Positions 12,361 through 23,391 of a DNA stretch of 64,000 bases are shown piece by piece (the first letter of the stretch is position 1; every line of letters begins with the position of its first letter). A model generated the notes under the pieces. The model searched no databases and was not told where the DNA came from. It worked only from the letters and a program-made list of their open reading frames with translations. Source of the stretch: Gnetum montanum. Lineage: Eukaryota > Streptophyta > Gnetopsida > Gnetales > Gnetaceae. The DNA lies in the NCBI GenBank assembly GCA_015680685.1, contig MNCI01001818.1:59524-123523 (forward strand). The letters run 5' to 3'. The position numbers were made by a program, and so were the translations under genes.

Positions 12361-13865
12361 TGAAACACCGTGAAAATTGTGAGTCGGCCTCATGCAAAGA
12401 TTCGCGATTTAGGCAAGAGTACATGTTAGAATTCTAGAAGGGAGAACAAGGTAGAGTAAGAAAAAGAGGCGTGTAGCATCAAGTCTTCGATTTCCTTTGT
12501 AGATTTCCAACCTCACTATGTTTTCTCTCTTTATGCTATATCACACGACATAGCGTAATGACACTTAGCGTGATTCTATTTAACATAGTCTGGTATCAAA
12601 AGGCGACTTACTTCAATAGATTTGGAGAGGCTTAAGCAGCGTAATATGCAACTTCTCGTATATTTTGCTAAGTCTTTTGTCCAAGGCCGAGTTTACGCTT
12701 TGTTATGCACGGTAGCGTAATGAGCTTCGAAAAAGTCAAAGAGAGTCCAAAGACGCATAACAGATCGGCTCCTTTCTTTTTACATATTGACCACCTTACG
12801 CTCATTACACAATGCAGCGTGTGTCAGCGTAAGTCATCGTCAAATTAATCATTTCTTACACTTCACTATGCTCGGCGGCGTAAACGAACGTAAAACAACT
12901 TGAATCTATTGTCTTCATGATTTGTTACGCTCTTGAATGCGACGCAACGTGAATGAGCATAATGTAGCCCAAAGTCAGCTGAAACATATCCAACGCACAG
13001 TTATTACTCACACACACAGTACGCAGATGAGCGTATTGTGCGTAATCACAAAGTTCAACACAAAGTTGGTTAGGTCAATGACGTTTTGAAAGGTCTGAGA
13101 CACGTGTCATCACAGTCATGCCTTCTCCACATGTTGTCAAACTTATAAATACTCGCATTGGCGAAAAGAGAAAAAAATATGGAGAGAAACAGAGAGAGAA
13201 GCATCTGGGCGACTTTTGGCAGCATCACCTTCTAGCAGAGACACAGAATATTTTTTGCTTGAGCATTGGCAGCAGGAGCGATTGGCCCTTTGGCAAAGAC
13301 ACAAATTTCTCCATTGGTGATCATTAGCAGTTCCGAGCAGAGACTACCTAAGGCAAAAGGAGCAAATCAGGGATCGAGAGATCATCTGGCAAGGTTCACA
13401 AGTTCTATTGATCAGAAGCAGTTGATTGATAGACGTCAGAACTTGACCTTCCTTGCATCCCATCTCTGGTCTACGAGGTAGATCAGACTCCATCTTGTAC
13501 TTCTCTTTGGATAGTTTTGTTATTTTGTGTCTATCTCGCACAAGATAATCAGGGTCTCCCCAGTGTAACTTGATACATAAAATACTCGTTTTTTTGGGTC
13601 AAAACATAGATCTTGAAATCACATGTTTCTCTCATTTCTAATTCCTTTTGTCATGTTAACGTCGTCACTATTACCATTTATCTACATTTTTTATCTACAA
13701 TCTCCATCTGTTTACTGATTTAGTAAGTCCTTGTCTAATCGACAAGACCGTTCAGGGCACTGCAAATTTGTTTTCTCCAGCACAACCCTCGCACGAATCC
13801 ATGGTTAAGACTGTGTACATGGATTTTGTTTGGTATTCTAGCTGCCGACATTTTCTATTGTTACA
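12361..13865 (+). repeat. T1 5' LTR
   Basis: 1505 bp with TG...CA ends (TGAAACACC...TTACA). Paired with 27700-29236. It contains an unusual density of TTACGC/GCGTAA motifs (12530-13050) and a TATA box at 13144. Confidence 0.92.
13144..13151 (+). promoter_or_regulatory. Putative TATA box, T1 5' LTR
   Basis: TATAAATA, conserved at 28471-28478 in the 3' LTR. It lies about 100 bases after the end of the TTACGC motif cluster, the expected layout of a U3 promoter. Confidence 0.6.
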
Positions 13866-13871
13866 GTTTTC

Positions 13872-13889
13872 TGGTGCTAGAAGGAGGGC
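13872..13889 (+). other. Candidate primer-binding site of T1
   Basis: TGGTGCTAGAAGGAGGGC lies six bases after the LTR end. A related block (AACACTAAAAGGAGGGC) follows the LTR of T3 near 50991-51007. The place is right for a primer site, but I cannot match it to a tRNA 3' end, so the assignment is open. Confidence 0.4.
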
Positions 13890-14109
13890 TGACTCCGATC
13901 CATATTTTTTTTAGGTATCCCTGTAAGCAATTTATACCCAAAACCGTAAACGTAATACCTCTAAGGAAGTCTATGGTAAACCGTGTGGTATAGATCGGTC
14001 ACAGGAACGATTCCTTTGGAATCCTATAGGGTAGAAAGCCTATTCGCGATTTCTTTTTCCAACCATCTTTTAGATCCAGTCGTTCATTGTCGAGTAATCT
14101 ACCTAACCA

Positions 14110-16759
14110 ATGGATTCATCTTACACAACCACAATCACCATGGTCGCTGTTGATTTGGGTGCCGCATCTGTGAACCCCATTTCCACCACCGGACTCACTT
14201 CTAGTGTCGTAGAACCTCAAGGGCCATCACATCGGTCATTGAGACTATAGGGAAAAGACCCTGTATTTACCGTCATGACCCCTAAGGAATACAACTTCAT
14301 CTGCATCAAGATCCAGGTGAAGCTAGCCCTTAGCTGAGCTGAAATCGAGGCAAAACAAAATTTCAAGATGATCCATCGAAGAGGTCAGGATTTCACACCA
14401 ACAGTTGATGACATCATCCCTTTAATAGACCATCATCATGAAATTATAACACAGTTTGTCATGGCTAAGAGTCAGGCTACCAGGGCTATGTTTGAAGCCC
14501 AAAATAGGGAGGAAAAGGATGATGAGTTTGCGGCCCAGTCTGAGCATTCATATCACACTCTGAGCCCCCATACCTACGTTAATCCTTTATTCCCTCTCAA
14601 CAGAGAAGCGGCCCCTCTCAATCCCTCCATGACCACACAGATGCACATCCCTGTCATTCCACAAGCCACTACGCATTCATCCATCCTACAAGTGTAAATA
14701 CCCCAAAATAACATTGGGGCGGTCTCGTCACCACGCATAATCAGCATCCCATCGGTGGTTCCTGCGACCACCGCACCCCATTTCATCCCTCAAATCCAAC
14801 CACACACCATATCCACAACTCACCCGGTGCCGACTTTATCGCTTCCACCCCCTCCAACCCAACAGATCACTACTGTCCTGTAGCCACAGATACCTGTCCA
14901 ACAGCCTGTCGCGAGTCAGTGGAAGATCCCCGTAGCATCACATAACCAGTCTACAGTACATGGTGTGAAACCCTCAGTTACACCCGCAATGTATGTTCCC
15001 CAAATGGTTCTGCAATATCCCTATCTTTATCCTACACAACCAGTGGCGGCCAATCTCTCCTCTCAGCCCAGTGGGTGGTGGTCTTTGCAGGCGGCCTCAT
15101 CTGTGAGGATTCCCGCCTCGCCATCTGCCGGCCAGACTATTCCTCCGTTTTCCTTCCCCGACACTGCTCCCCCAGTTTAACCTTCTATGCCTTCTGCACA
15201 AACATCTTCATCAACTGGCTTAGATCAGGCCTTCTTTCTTATTCAGACCCTCACTGAGGAGGTTAGGTGTCTTAAGGCCACTAGCTCAGACACTGTACAG
15301 ATCATGGACTTCTACCAAGATGATCCTATTAGTCCAGCGGTCCCTATGCTGTCGTTGCCGCCAGGGATGTCCTTACCTCATTTCACCAAGTATAATGGGG
15401 AGGGAGATCCTAAGGCTCATTTAGTCACCTTCAGATCCTAATCCTTGTTGCTGCAATAGTGGCCTCACATGATTATCCGTGTCTTTGCTATTGCTTTGAC
15501 AGGGAAAGCTTTAGATTGGTATCGAGCCCTCCCATGCTCTTCCATTTCAACCTTGGAAGAGCTTCTAACACAATTTGTGACTCGCTTTAAATACAACTTA
15601 AAGCCAGAGGTCACGTTAGATCAACTCATGGGAGTGAAACAAGACCCGCTCGAACCAGTCCAGAAGTTCATATAGTGTTGGAGTGCTACTTTGAATGAAA
15701 TCCGTGAGCCAATAGCGAAGCCACACATACTGGATATCTTCAAGGGAGAAGTCAATGAATTTATCAAGTCAAAGATGTATTATCTTTAATTCATTACATC
15801 AGGACTTCGCCCAAACTAAAAGCATCCAAGATGCTGCGGAGGCTAGCAAAGATCGGGTGTATGTCGCCTACAAGAACGCTCACAACAAGGGCAAGGACAG
15901 AGGTAAAGTGAAGACAACGATAGTAGCTACACTAGCTGAGGGCACAAAGAACAAGAACAAGAAGGCACCTGCAGCACCTCCTAAAACCATGGCTAGTCCG
16001 GGTAGCACTAGCCAAGATGCAGCTGCCCCTAAAAGGCCCCCCCAGCCGAAACCGAACTTTGAGTGTAAAGATCGCTCAAAGTACACAGCCCTCCCTATAA
16101 AGCATTTAGAACTATTGAAACAACTATTAGGGGTAGGATACATTCAACCTAAAAGGGTATCTAAAGAAGCTATGAAGCATCACAGCCATCACTATGAACT
16201 GCTGAAGAATCCTTCTTTAGCCCTACCTGACAAACCACCGGTTTCGAAGTCTTTCAGGTTGGACCGTTTCTGTGACTACCACCAGTTGTGTGGTCATGAC
16301 ATGGATTACTGCTAGGCATTGAAGGATGACATTAAACGCATGATCGACGATGGTCATTTAAAAATAGACGGCAGTAATTTGACGTGCCCGGAAAACCAAG
16401 CGTTGCACGTGTATAAGGATCCTTTGAATGAAAACAACGCACCTTACACAATCAATGTAGTGAGTACGGATGGTAAGAGGAAAGTACCACCTAAACAACC
16501 TTTTATTTTGCGTGTACCTACCAACTCACCAAGGGGGGCAAACCTTTCATCGATAGCTAGTGGTGTCTCAAGGCCACCTTTTATCATTCGTGTACCTTCT
16601 CAGAATGCCACTCAGCCATGCGATAACAGCAAAGCCGCGGCCTTGTGCACGCCCACGCCTAGGGTGCCTTTCATCATCAGGGCACCAAAACCATCGACTG
16701 CTCCTCTCACGCTGGGGCAGACCTCTAACCAAAACTGCAAATCATCACCTGAAAAATGA
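14110..16759 (+). pseudogene. Tat-type gag (T1)
   Basis: Structural polyprotein of the element. The ATG at 14110 starts a frame that continues to about 15785 with in-frame stops (for example near 14250, 14335, 14697, 15178, 15439 and 15673). A one-base shift in a T-run near 15785 moves it to a second frame running to 16757. A proline/glutamine-rich N-terminal part is followed by the Retrotrans_gag core (YNGEGDPKAHL, then ALTGKALDWYRALP) at about 15370-15680. The knuckle CDYHQLCGHDMDYC (about 16270-16312) is a C-X2-H-X4-H-X4-C variant, as in Tat elements. Repeated PFIIRVP-like blocks lie near 16500-16690. Dead through the stops and shifts. Confidence 0.85.
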
Positions 16760-17883
16760 AAAGGAGAGAACACATCTGTAACGCCACAAAAGACCACTTT
16801 ATGCTCAGCTTCCCTAAGCCTAGGCCCCTGGCCTCTGTGCCTTTGCCTGTACCTCAAAGGAAGGATAAAAGTGCAGAAACGCAACCACCTCCTCTCAGCA
16901 AGAAAAAGAACAACCCCCCAACTGACACCATTCCACCTCGGGAAATTCGTCTCTTGGGACGAATGGAAGAATACAAGGGGAATAAACAACCTAGCCGAGA
17001 GAGGGATATCCTCGACGCGTTTACACAGGTCAAACAGGCGCTAAAACAAAAAAATATAATGCTGAGCCTCTATGACCTGCTCATGACATCTCAAGAACAC
17101 CGTGAGGCTATGGTCCGCATGCTGACATCCATACCTGTGGAAGAAAGCTTACCAGCAGAGGAAGAAGCGATACACGCCGTCATGTTTCCATCTGATGCCA
17201 AGCAACCTAAACCTACCTCGTTGACCTTTCATGAAGAGTCCATCAAAGATGATCCTGAGAAAGGTCAAGTGACAACTAAGCCTATGTTTATCACTATTCG
17301 GGTGGGTCAATACCGAATCCGGAGGGTGCACGTGGACGACGACGTAGCTACAAATGTCATCCCTTATCCCATTGTGAATAGGTTGGGTCTGGTCGACCAG
17401 ATCAGTCCCACAACGATAGGATGCGTAAATTCATTCAATGGAGCAAAGGTTCAGGTCAAACAGACGGTGCATATTGATTTTGTGGTAGGGGATCAATTCC
17501 CAATAGATGCCACATTCCTAGTCATCGAGGAGATGCCTGGTTTTAACCTGATCTTAGGGAGGTCCTGGTTAGCCCAGCTGAGGGCAGTTTCATCACCGAT
17601 ACATCAAGAAATACACCTACCCTATGCAGGAAGGGAGGTCGTAATATGCGGAGATGAAATTAACCCCAAGACTGTCAACAACATTAAAGAAGAATGGGGT
17701 TCAGAGATAGAAACAACGGATGATCAGACCCATCTCCAAATCCCTCAACAAACCGAAACCAACAATGATAGTGTAGCCTGGGCTAACCTGCCATTTCAAG
17801 ATGGTGACATGGAGGAGTCAGACCGTAAATCCCTCCACCCTTACGCAGCATTGAACATAAAGGCCATTAAGAAACAATTGTGA
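16756..17883 (+). pseudogene. Tat-type aspartic protease region (T1)
   Basis: A 375-codon open stretch continuing gag after a one-base shift in an A-run at about 16755. The retropepsin-like part is at about 17275-17640. It has a catalytic-type loop at 17332-17349 reading VDDDVA, where Tat proteases normally have D-(D/S/T)-G, so the glycine after the catalytic aspartate appears replaced by aspartate. A matching ILGRSWL segment is near 17550-17570. The stop is at 17881-17883. In Ogre elements an intron follows protease; here the next sense coding block begins only at 22594. The ORF is open, but the mutated loop makes activity doubtful. Confidence 0.8.
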
Positions 17884-19466
17884 ATTAGTGGTTGAACTGA
17901 ATGGAATTTATGCACATTATCATACTTTTACCAATTATCGTCGTTTACACTTAGTAGTCCATCTTTATCCAATCTGCATGTATGCTATAGAAACTTTCAA
18001 TGTTTACACTTACCATTCCTTACGCTATTGCATCTCTTTTATGTACACTATTTATGCTTTTTGATCACTATTATTCCAATTACACTTTCTATATTACACA
18101 GAGGGCTTGCAATGGCCTTAAACTAGTTATGGTCCTTGCTCTAGTACCGGCTCCATAGGAGGATGCTCTTCATTGCTGTGTTCCTCTTCTTGCACTCACT
18201 CCTCAACCTGCTCGCCTTCTCTATCCTCTTCGGGTACCTAGATATAGAAAACATATTAGCAAAACAAAACTTGACAACACAATCAGAAAGTTTAGACTTA
18301 GTCATGATTAAACTTACTCACGATGGCCCTGCTTTCACAACAAAGGGAAGCTTTTCCAAGCCGTCCCATAGGCGCTCCATGATTTCATCCTCAGTCAGGT
18401 CAGATCATACTTCATCTCCAAGAGTAGCTCCAGCCTTCACCTTCCCTTTCTCCATGCTAGTCCAGCGAGGTAGGTCAGGGAAGAAAGTAGGGACTGTAGT
18501 CTCACCCCTGAGGAGAGTCACCTCCCTTTCCGGGGATGCACTCATAGTCACCTACTCTTGAAACTTCTTGAAGGCTTTGGATGCCCTAATGACATCTAGG
18601 AAGACTCGCAAAGATTGGGCTTCAACGGCAGAATCAAGATAACGTTGACGATAAGCGATACTTTCTCACTTATACAAATGTTTGTGGTTCTTTTCCTTCT
18701 GCCCCCATTCTTGCACACTTGCGCAGTAATCCCTCCAGTCTTGGCTTTTCTGAGCTAATAGCTCTATCTGCATCCACTGCTCCACCAACGCCCGACTGGT
18801 TTGCATGTTGTTCTTGATGGCGGTCCAATAACGGGAATAGTCAATAACAGCGGTACGCCAGTCCTTGTCACCCATTTCCCACGCTTGTAGGAACTCGCAT
18901 TGCGACTTTAGGTCCCCGACCTCTTTGGTCAGAGACTCATTCTTCTTCTCTAATCTCTGCATCCTTTTCCAAAGATTTTCATTTACACCCTTACTCTTCC
19001 ATAAGGAGTGAGTCGAGTGTAATGCACATTTACGCATATCTTCATAAATGTGGCATGGTATGACCGCCCCATCTAATGGAGGCTCCACTGTGTCCAAATC
19101 AATAGGCTCTGTTGGGTCCCATCGAAGGCGAGCTCCTAACAGCAAACATTATCAATGTATATGATACATTCCCACTGTATAATAAAATAAACCTTTTATA
19201 GCTACAGCATACCAGCTTCAGGATCGACGCGCTCGAGGCACTCAATCATATCATTGACAATGCCTTCCATGAAGGTGAAATTCTCAAGAAAGTCTCTCCA
19301 CGCTCTGCTCACAGCGATGGACGTGGATGCATCTTCTTCTCCTATAGCGTAGTCAAGTTAGTAACTCTAATTATTAACAGAATTCTGCAAAAGTTCTAAC
19401 ACGCTCATTACCTCTACCAGTAACAGTGGGGAGCTTGCCAACATCTTCTGCTTCCTCCCTCTCTTC

Positions 19467-19560
19467 ACGCACAAGAGTCTGTGCGTTGCTTATCTCAACA
19501 ACTGGGGCCGCTTCACGCACAAGAGTCTGTGCGTTGCTTGCTCCTACAGTTGGGGCCTCC
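19467..19560 (-). repeat. Two tandem 45-base repeats inside the antisense gene
   Basis: The block containing CACGCACAAGAGTCTGTGCG occurs twice with a 45-base period (from about 19467 and 19512), and a decayed third lies near 19560. On the minus strand each encodes a version of EAAPVVEISNAQTLVRE, a 15-residue repeat kept in frame. Confidence 0.7.
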
Positions 19561-21271
19561 TCAAGCACAAAGGTCTATGTGTGGCTCACCCTAACAGCTG
19601 GGGCCTCTTTTTCTAAAACTGGGGCCCCTTCCCCACGACTTAATATCATTGCCCCTGTTTCAGGGGTCATCTGCTCCGAAATTTTCTTTGGTCATATCAC
19701 GTGAAACGCTTAATACAATTCAAAATATCCTAAATAAACATTGTGTAATACAAATTTCAATACATTCCTTCCACGCTTACCAGGTGGAGGTTTACTCCGC
19801 TGAACTCTGACTTCCACAATTTGACCTGTGCCACTCCCAGGCTCCGCAGAGGCCTCGGTTATATGAAGCCTTTTACGCCGAGCTGAAGGTTCTACAATTT
19901 TTACCACCAAACATTTCCCTCGTGAGGCATCACTAGTGTAAGTAGGCATTATCCCACCTACACTGTGAGGGCCTCGTAGTTGAGACATTGCCAAACCTCT
20001 GATCATTATAGACAGAGAGTCTCCAATCCCTTCCGGAGGATCCTATCCAAGGTAATCCAAGGTTTGGATAGCTGGTCTTGGTCTTGCTGTACCTAGATCC
20101 CATTCCTTTGGATGACCAAGAATTCAGCAAAATGCCGAAGGTAGGCTATGAAGAAGGCGTAATGCACATTGAAGCGAGACTCAAGCTTCTTGCGAAGCCT
20201 GATCATCTCAGTGCGTAGCCCCTCAACAAAATAGCTTGCCCAGTTGAACTGGGTCCCTTCTTCGATAACCTCCCGCATAATACGGGTCTACTCTATGGAA
20301 AAGAATCGTCCTTGCGAGAGTGTTTTGGGGAAAGCCCGGGCCCGAAACAGGGGATAAACTGTCTTGGCGATTTCTAGTTTGATTCTTTCACAAGGGATCC
20401 CTTTAGACTTCTTCTTGACCCCTACCCACTCCTCCAGCCACTTCTGGTAGTTGAGACTCCTCTTTGCCTTTTCCTCTATGGGAAGACCGTCAGAGGGGAC
20501 ATCAAAAAGGTCCACGAAAAGCTGAGCATCAATATCAAAACTTACACGTACATGATGCACGCATGTGCAAAAGCGCTCAGCCCTTTCGCTAAAGGAGTTG
20601 ACCAGGGTTAATATTTTACTAATAGGCACATCAAGGATCATGGCTAAAAATAAATGCATTAGCCTCGCTTCTCGTATCTTGGAGACCACCGCAACTGGGG
20701 CCACCGCGTGGCCGAGCCAGCGTTGTGCATCCTTGATGTCGCCATAGCGGAAGAGGACGGTATTCGCCTCATGGCGGAAAATTGTAAGGGTAATCTCCCG
20801 GGATTCCCTAACCAAACAATGTAAGACACAGGTCAAACAAAAACACTATTAGGCAACGTTCATAATTCACAACTACACCACGCAACAATAGAATATGCAG
20901 CAGTTTTACTAGGTCCGAATGGCAAAGGAAATGGAGGAGGTTTCCTTTGCATGTCCGCAAAGGTAAGGGGGGGATCCAAGGTCCAATCGTCATGTAGCCA
21001 CCCAAGATTCTGGCAATTCTCAAAGGCGTCAGCATAGCGGGTGGGATACTCATGAATGTCGAAGCCGATCTGCCCCATCACACCAGCGCGGATGTTGCTA
21101 GTTGAGGTAAACACCTTTATCACCGTTTTGGTCCATGACAAGGTATTTCCATCGTCTACCAACCTATTTTCATGGATAAAAAACCTGTACCATACCACAT
21201 AGGCTCATCTTACATTTTACAAACTCAGAAAATAGACATATAATGACAATATAGCCAACAAAATCGCTTAC

Positions 21272-21721
21272 CCGCCTGAGTAGTACACTGTGCCTGGTGG
21301 GTTCTGGAAGTAGGTCAAGACATGACGGGTCACGAATAGAGTGTTATATGCATGGTAATAACTAAACTGGGCCATTTCCCAGCTCCAGCCTAAGCACCTC
21401 AAACCTTGGGTGCTAAGGTCTCGGTCCTCGGGATGACTAGTATCGATGGCTCTGACTGTCAAGAAAGCCAAAATTCCTTGTGCAGAACCCACTAATAGGT
21501 GCTCCAAAATGGCACCGGCAATATCTCCTGACAAATTAGACCATATAATAATGCTATAGTTATGCAGTAAAAACTGTAGAAACTCCAGCGTACCCTTTCG
21601 AAACCATATGGCCTTCCCATGCAACCGAGTTTGTGGGGGAGGGACATTAGGCACGATCAGGTTTATGCAACACAAAACCCCAACGATGTCTAAGATGATT
21701 AAGATAGGCTTTAGCATAACA
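21272..21721 (-). other. Exon with FCP1/NLI-interacting-factor-like HAD domain
   Basis: A 450-base exon with acceptor TTTTCTTTACAG and donor GTAAGC. Its translation has a hydrophobic strand ending LDIVGVLC, which resembles HAD motif I (DxDGxL-type) with the second aspartate as valine. This is followed by an arginine/phenylalanine-rich stretch, then LEFLQFLLHNYSIIIWSN, like the motif II strand (hhh-W-S-S/T) of FCP1/NIF-type phosphatases. Homology is judged by eye only. The missing second aspartate argues against catalysis in this copy. Confidence 0.5.
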
Positions 21722-22593
21722 CTGTAAAGAAAACGCAATACACAGATCAATGTCTAGATTCACATTTTCATGTTTAGATACGGGAAACCTACAAACTACG
21801 CTTAGCCATTCATGCCAAAATTGCCCAAACCCTTGCAACAACGCAAGGTTTGTCCCCGATAACGGCGATACATTCACCCAATTAAACCCTCGTCTTAACG
21901 TGAGGTCCATAGTCTAAAACCCTCATTTACGCAAATAACGCTACAAGAATAAACACTGTTAAAACAACACAAGTACACGAGTAATGGCCTACCGATTCAA
22001 AGGCTTAGGGTCCCAGACTTTGACCATAGCTTGCGAAGCGCGTTGCAGATTCTCTTGCACCTCATTGATCTTCACCAATTTCGTGTTCTTTCTTTTCACT
22101 TTACGCACCATTATCGCAGCTTCAAAGCCTTCATAGTTTTTCACTTTCACGTCTTTGCAAACTACGTGCTCCAATCTTTTGCTCCACTTCCTCTCGCCTT
22201 GGACAGTCAGGAATTTGAATTTGCAATAGCCAACAGCCTGTTCTTACTGAATACTGCTTACTTGTATGCAAAATTTAACTGACTTGATACCTGATTTCAG
22301 TGAGCCTTGCCCAAATTTTGGTGTTAGTATGAGCTGGAACCCGAGGATCAAGGCATTAATTACGCCAGACATCACACGCATTATGGTCCAAAATGACCCT
22401 AAACTACTGTATCTTATCTCCTCGTAATCAAGTCTCATTAATTACAGGCTATTCGCAAACTTTAAAATGCAGTTACCTTTACACAGCAACGTCACATCAT
22501 CTCCTATACATTACACTAAGCGTTATTCGTTCAACACGTATCGCATTAAACTTAGTATCTTTCTAATTACTCTCACATTTGACACTTTTGCAG

Positions 22594-23391
22594 GATAATT
22601 CACAGATGGACGAAATTCACATGGTGAAATTATTAGATAGCTTGATCCCACACTAATAGAAACAAACCTAGCCCTTAATGATGCAATCATAGCCACATCG
22701 GAAACATCTCTAGACTTGCTGGAGCAATCGACGTGCACGCTAGATCTGGAAGCTGGGGATGTAATCGAAGATCCACTCAATGAGGTCTCTGTGGTTACGC
22801 ATAGGGGTGAGAATAAAGTTCTCAAGATTAGCTCCCTATTAGACCAAAAGGTAAGTGATCACATAAAACAGGCTCTCCAGGATAACATTAAGGTGTTTGC
22901 ATGGTCATACGAAGATATGCCGGGACTTGACCCGAGATTAATTCAACACAACATAATCCTAGATCCTCATATCAAAGCCGTTAGACAAAAAGCACGAAAG
23001 ATCAAGCTAGAAGTCGCGCTAGCAGTGCGTGATGAAATCACTAAGATGTACCAGGAAGGTTTTATTCACACAGTTGATTACTCGGACTGGGTATCCAATA
23101 TTGTAGTAGTTCCCAAAAAGACAAGAGGAATACACGTTTGTATAGACTTCCAGGACTTAAACAAGGCTACGATCAAGGACAACTTCCCATTGCCAAGTAT
23201 CGATCAATTAGTGGATACAATTGCTGGACATGCTCTTTTGTCCTTCATGGATGGCTTCTAAGGCTAGAATCAAATACGCATTAACCCAGAGCACCAGCTA
23301 ACAACAACGTTTATGACACCCTGGGGGACCTTTTGCTACACCATGATGTCTTTTGGCTTAAGAAAAGGCCGAAGCAACATATCAACGAGCT
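22594..23391 (+). pseudogene. Tat-type reverse transcriptase, N-terminal and fingers (T1)
   Basis: Begins after the inferred 3' splice site. The key block DNIKVFAWSYEDMPGLDP (about 22882-22935) is diagnostic of Tat RT N-termini. Then come SDWVSNIVVVPKK and HVCIDFQDLNKAT, then FMDGF where a stop (23259-23261) replaces the usual SGYNQI. A one-base shift near 23365 moves the reading to the frame of 23392. Stops also occur in the first 50 codons. Confidence 0.85.

Larger units (their letters stand above)
18127..22438 (-). pseudogene. Multi-exon antisense gene inside T1 (HAD-like domain, coiled coil, acidic tail)
   Basis: Ten inferred exons: 22438-22291, 22238-21993, 21913-21789, 21721-21272, 21184-20910, 20807-19781, about 19695-19412, 19341-19213, 19135-18318 and 18237-18127 (stop 18127-18129). 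Introns are about 50-100 bases with GT-AG ends. Phases agree for 21722-21788, 21185-21271, 19342-19411, 19136-19212 and 18238-18317; the other junctions are tentative. The first ATG is at 22436-22438. The product would be about 1200 residues: a basic N-terminal part (KVKRKNTK), an FCP1-like HAD segment, a long unrecognised globular part, a repeat-bearing low-complexity exon, a coiled coil (about 18900-18975), and a Glu-rich tail. It carries stops (for example near 20291, 19579, 18668, 18558 and 18318) and a frameshift near 20105. I know no full-length family for it. Intron retention fits an antisense passenger, because sense RNA would not splice these introns. Confidence 0.7.
17884..22593 (+). 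other. Pro-RT interval of T1, putative sense-strand intron containing an antisense gene
   Basis: On the sense strand this 4.7 kb is closed in all frames for long stretches and separates protease from RT. It ends in a textbook 3' splice site: a CTAAT branch-like motif at 22563-22567, a pyrimidine-rich tract, then TTTTGCAG ending at 22593. The donor is less certain; GTGAAT at 17880 and GTATGC at about 17981 are candidates. Ogre-type elements are known to splice between protease and RT. The antisense unit 18127-22438 lies wholly inside. Confidence 0.5.

Noticed and set aside
16612-16989. Minus-strand ORF of 125 codons opposite T1 gag/protease
   Set aside because: Antisense shadow of the proline-rich gag/protease linker; no domain and no splice or start context.
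18163-18561. Plus-strand ORF of 132 codons with a hydrophobic start
   Set aside because: It is the shadow of the last two exons of the antisense gene; the minus-strand frame with splice sites and an acidic tail explains the sequence better.
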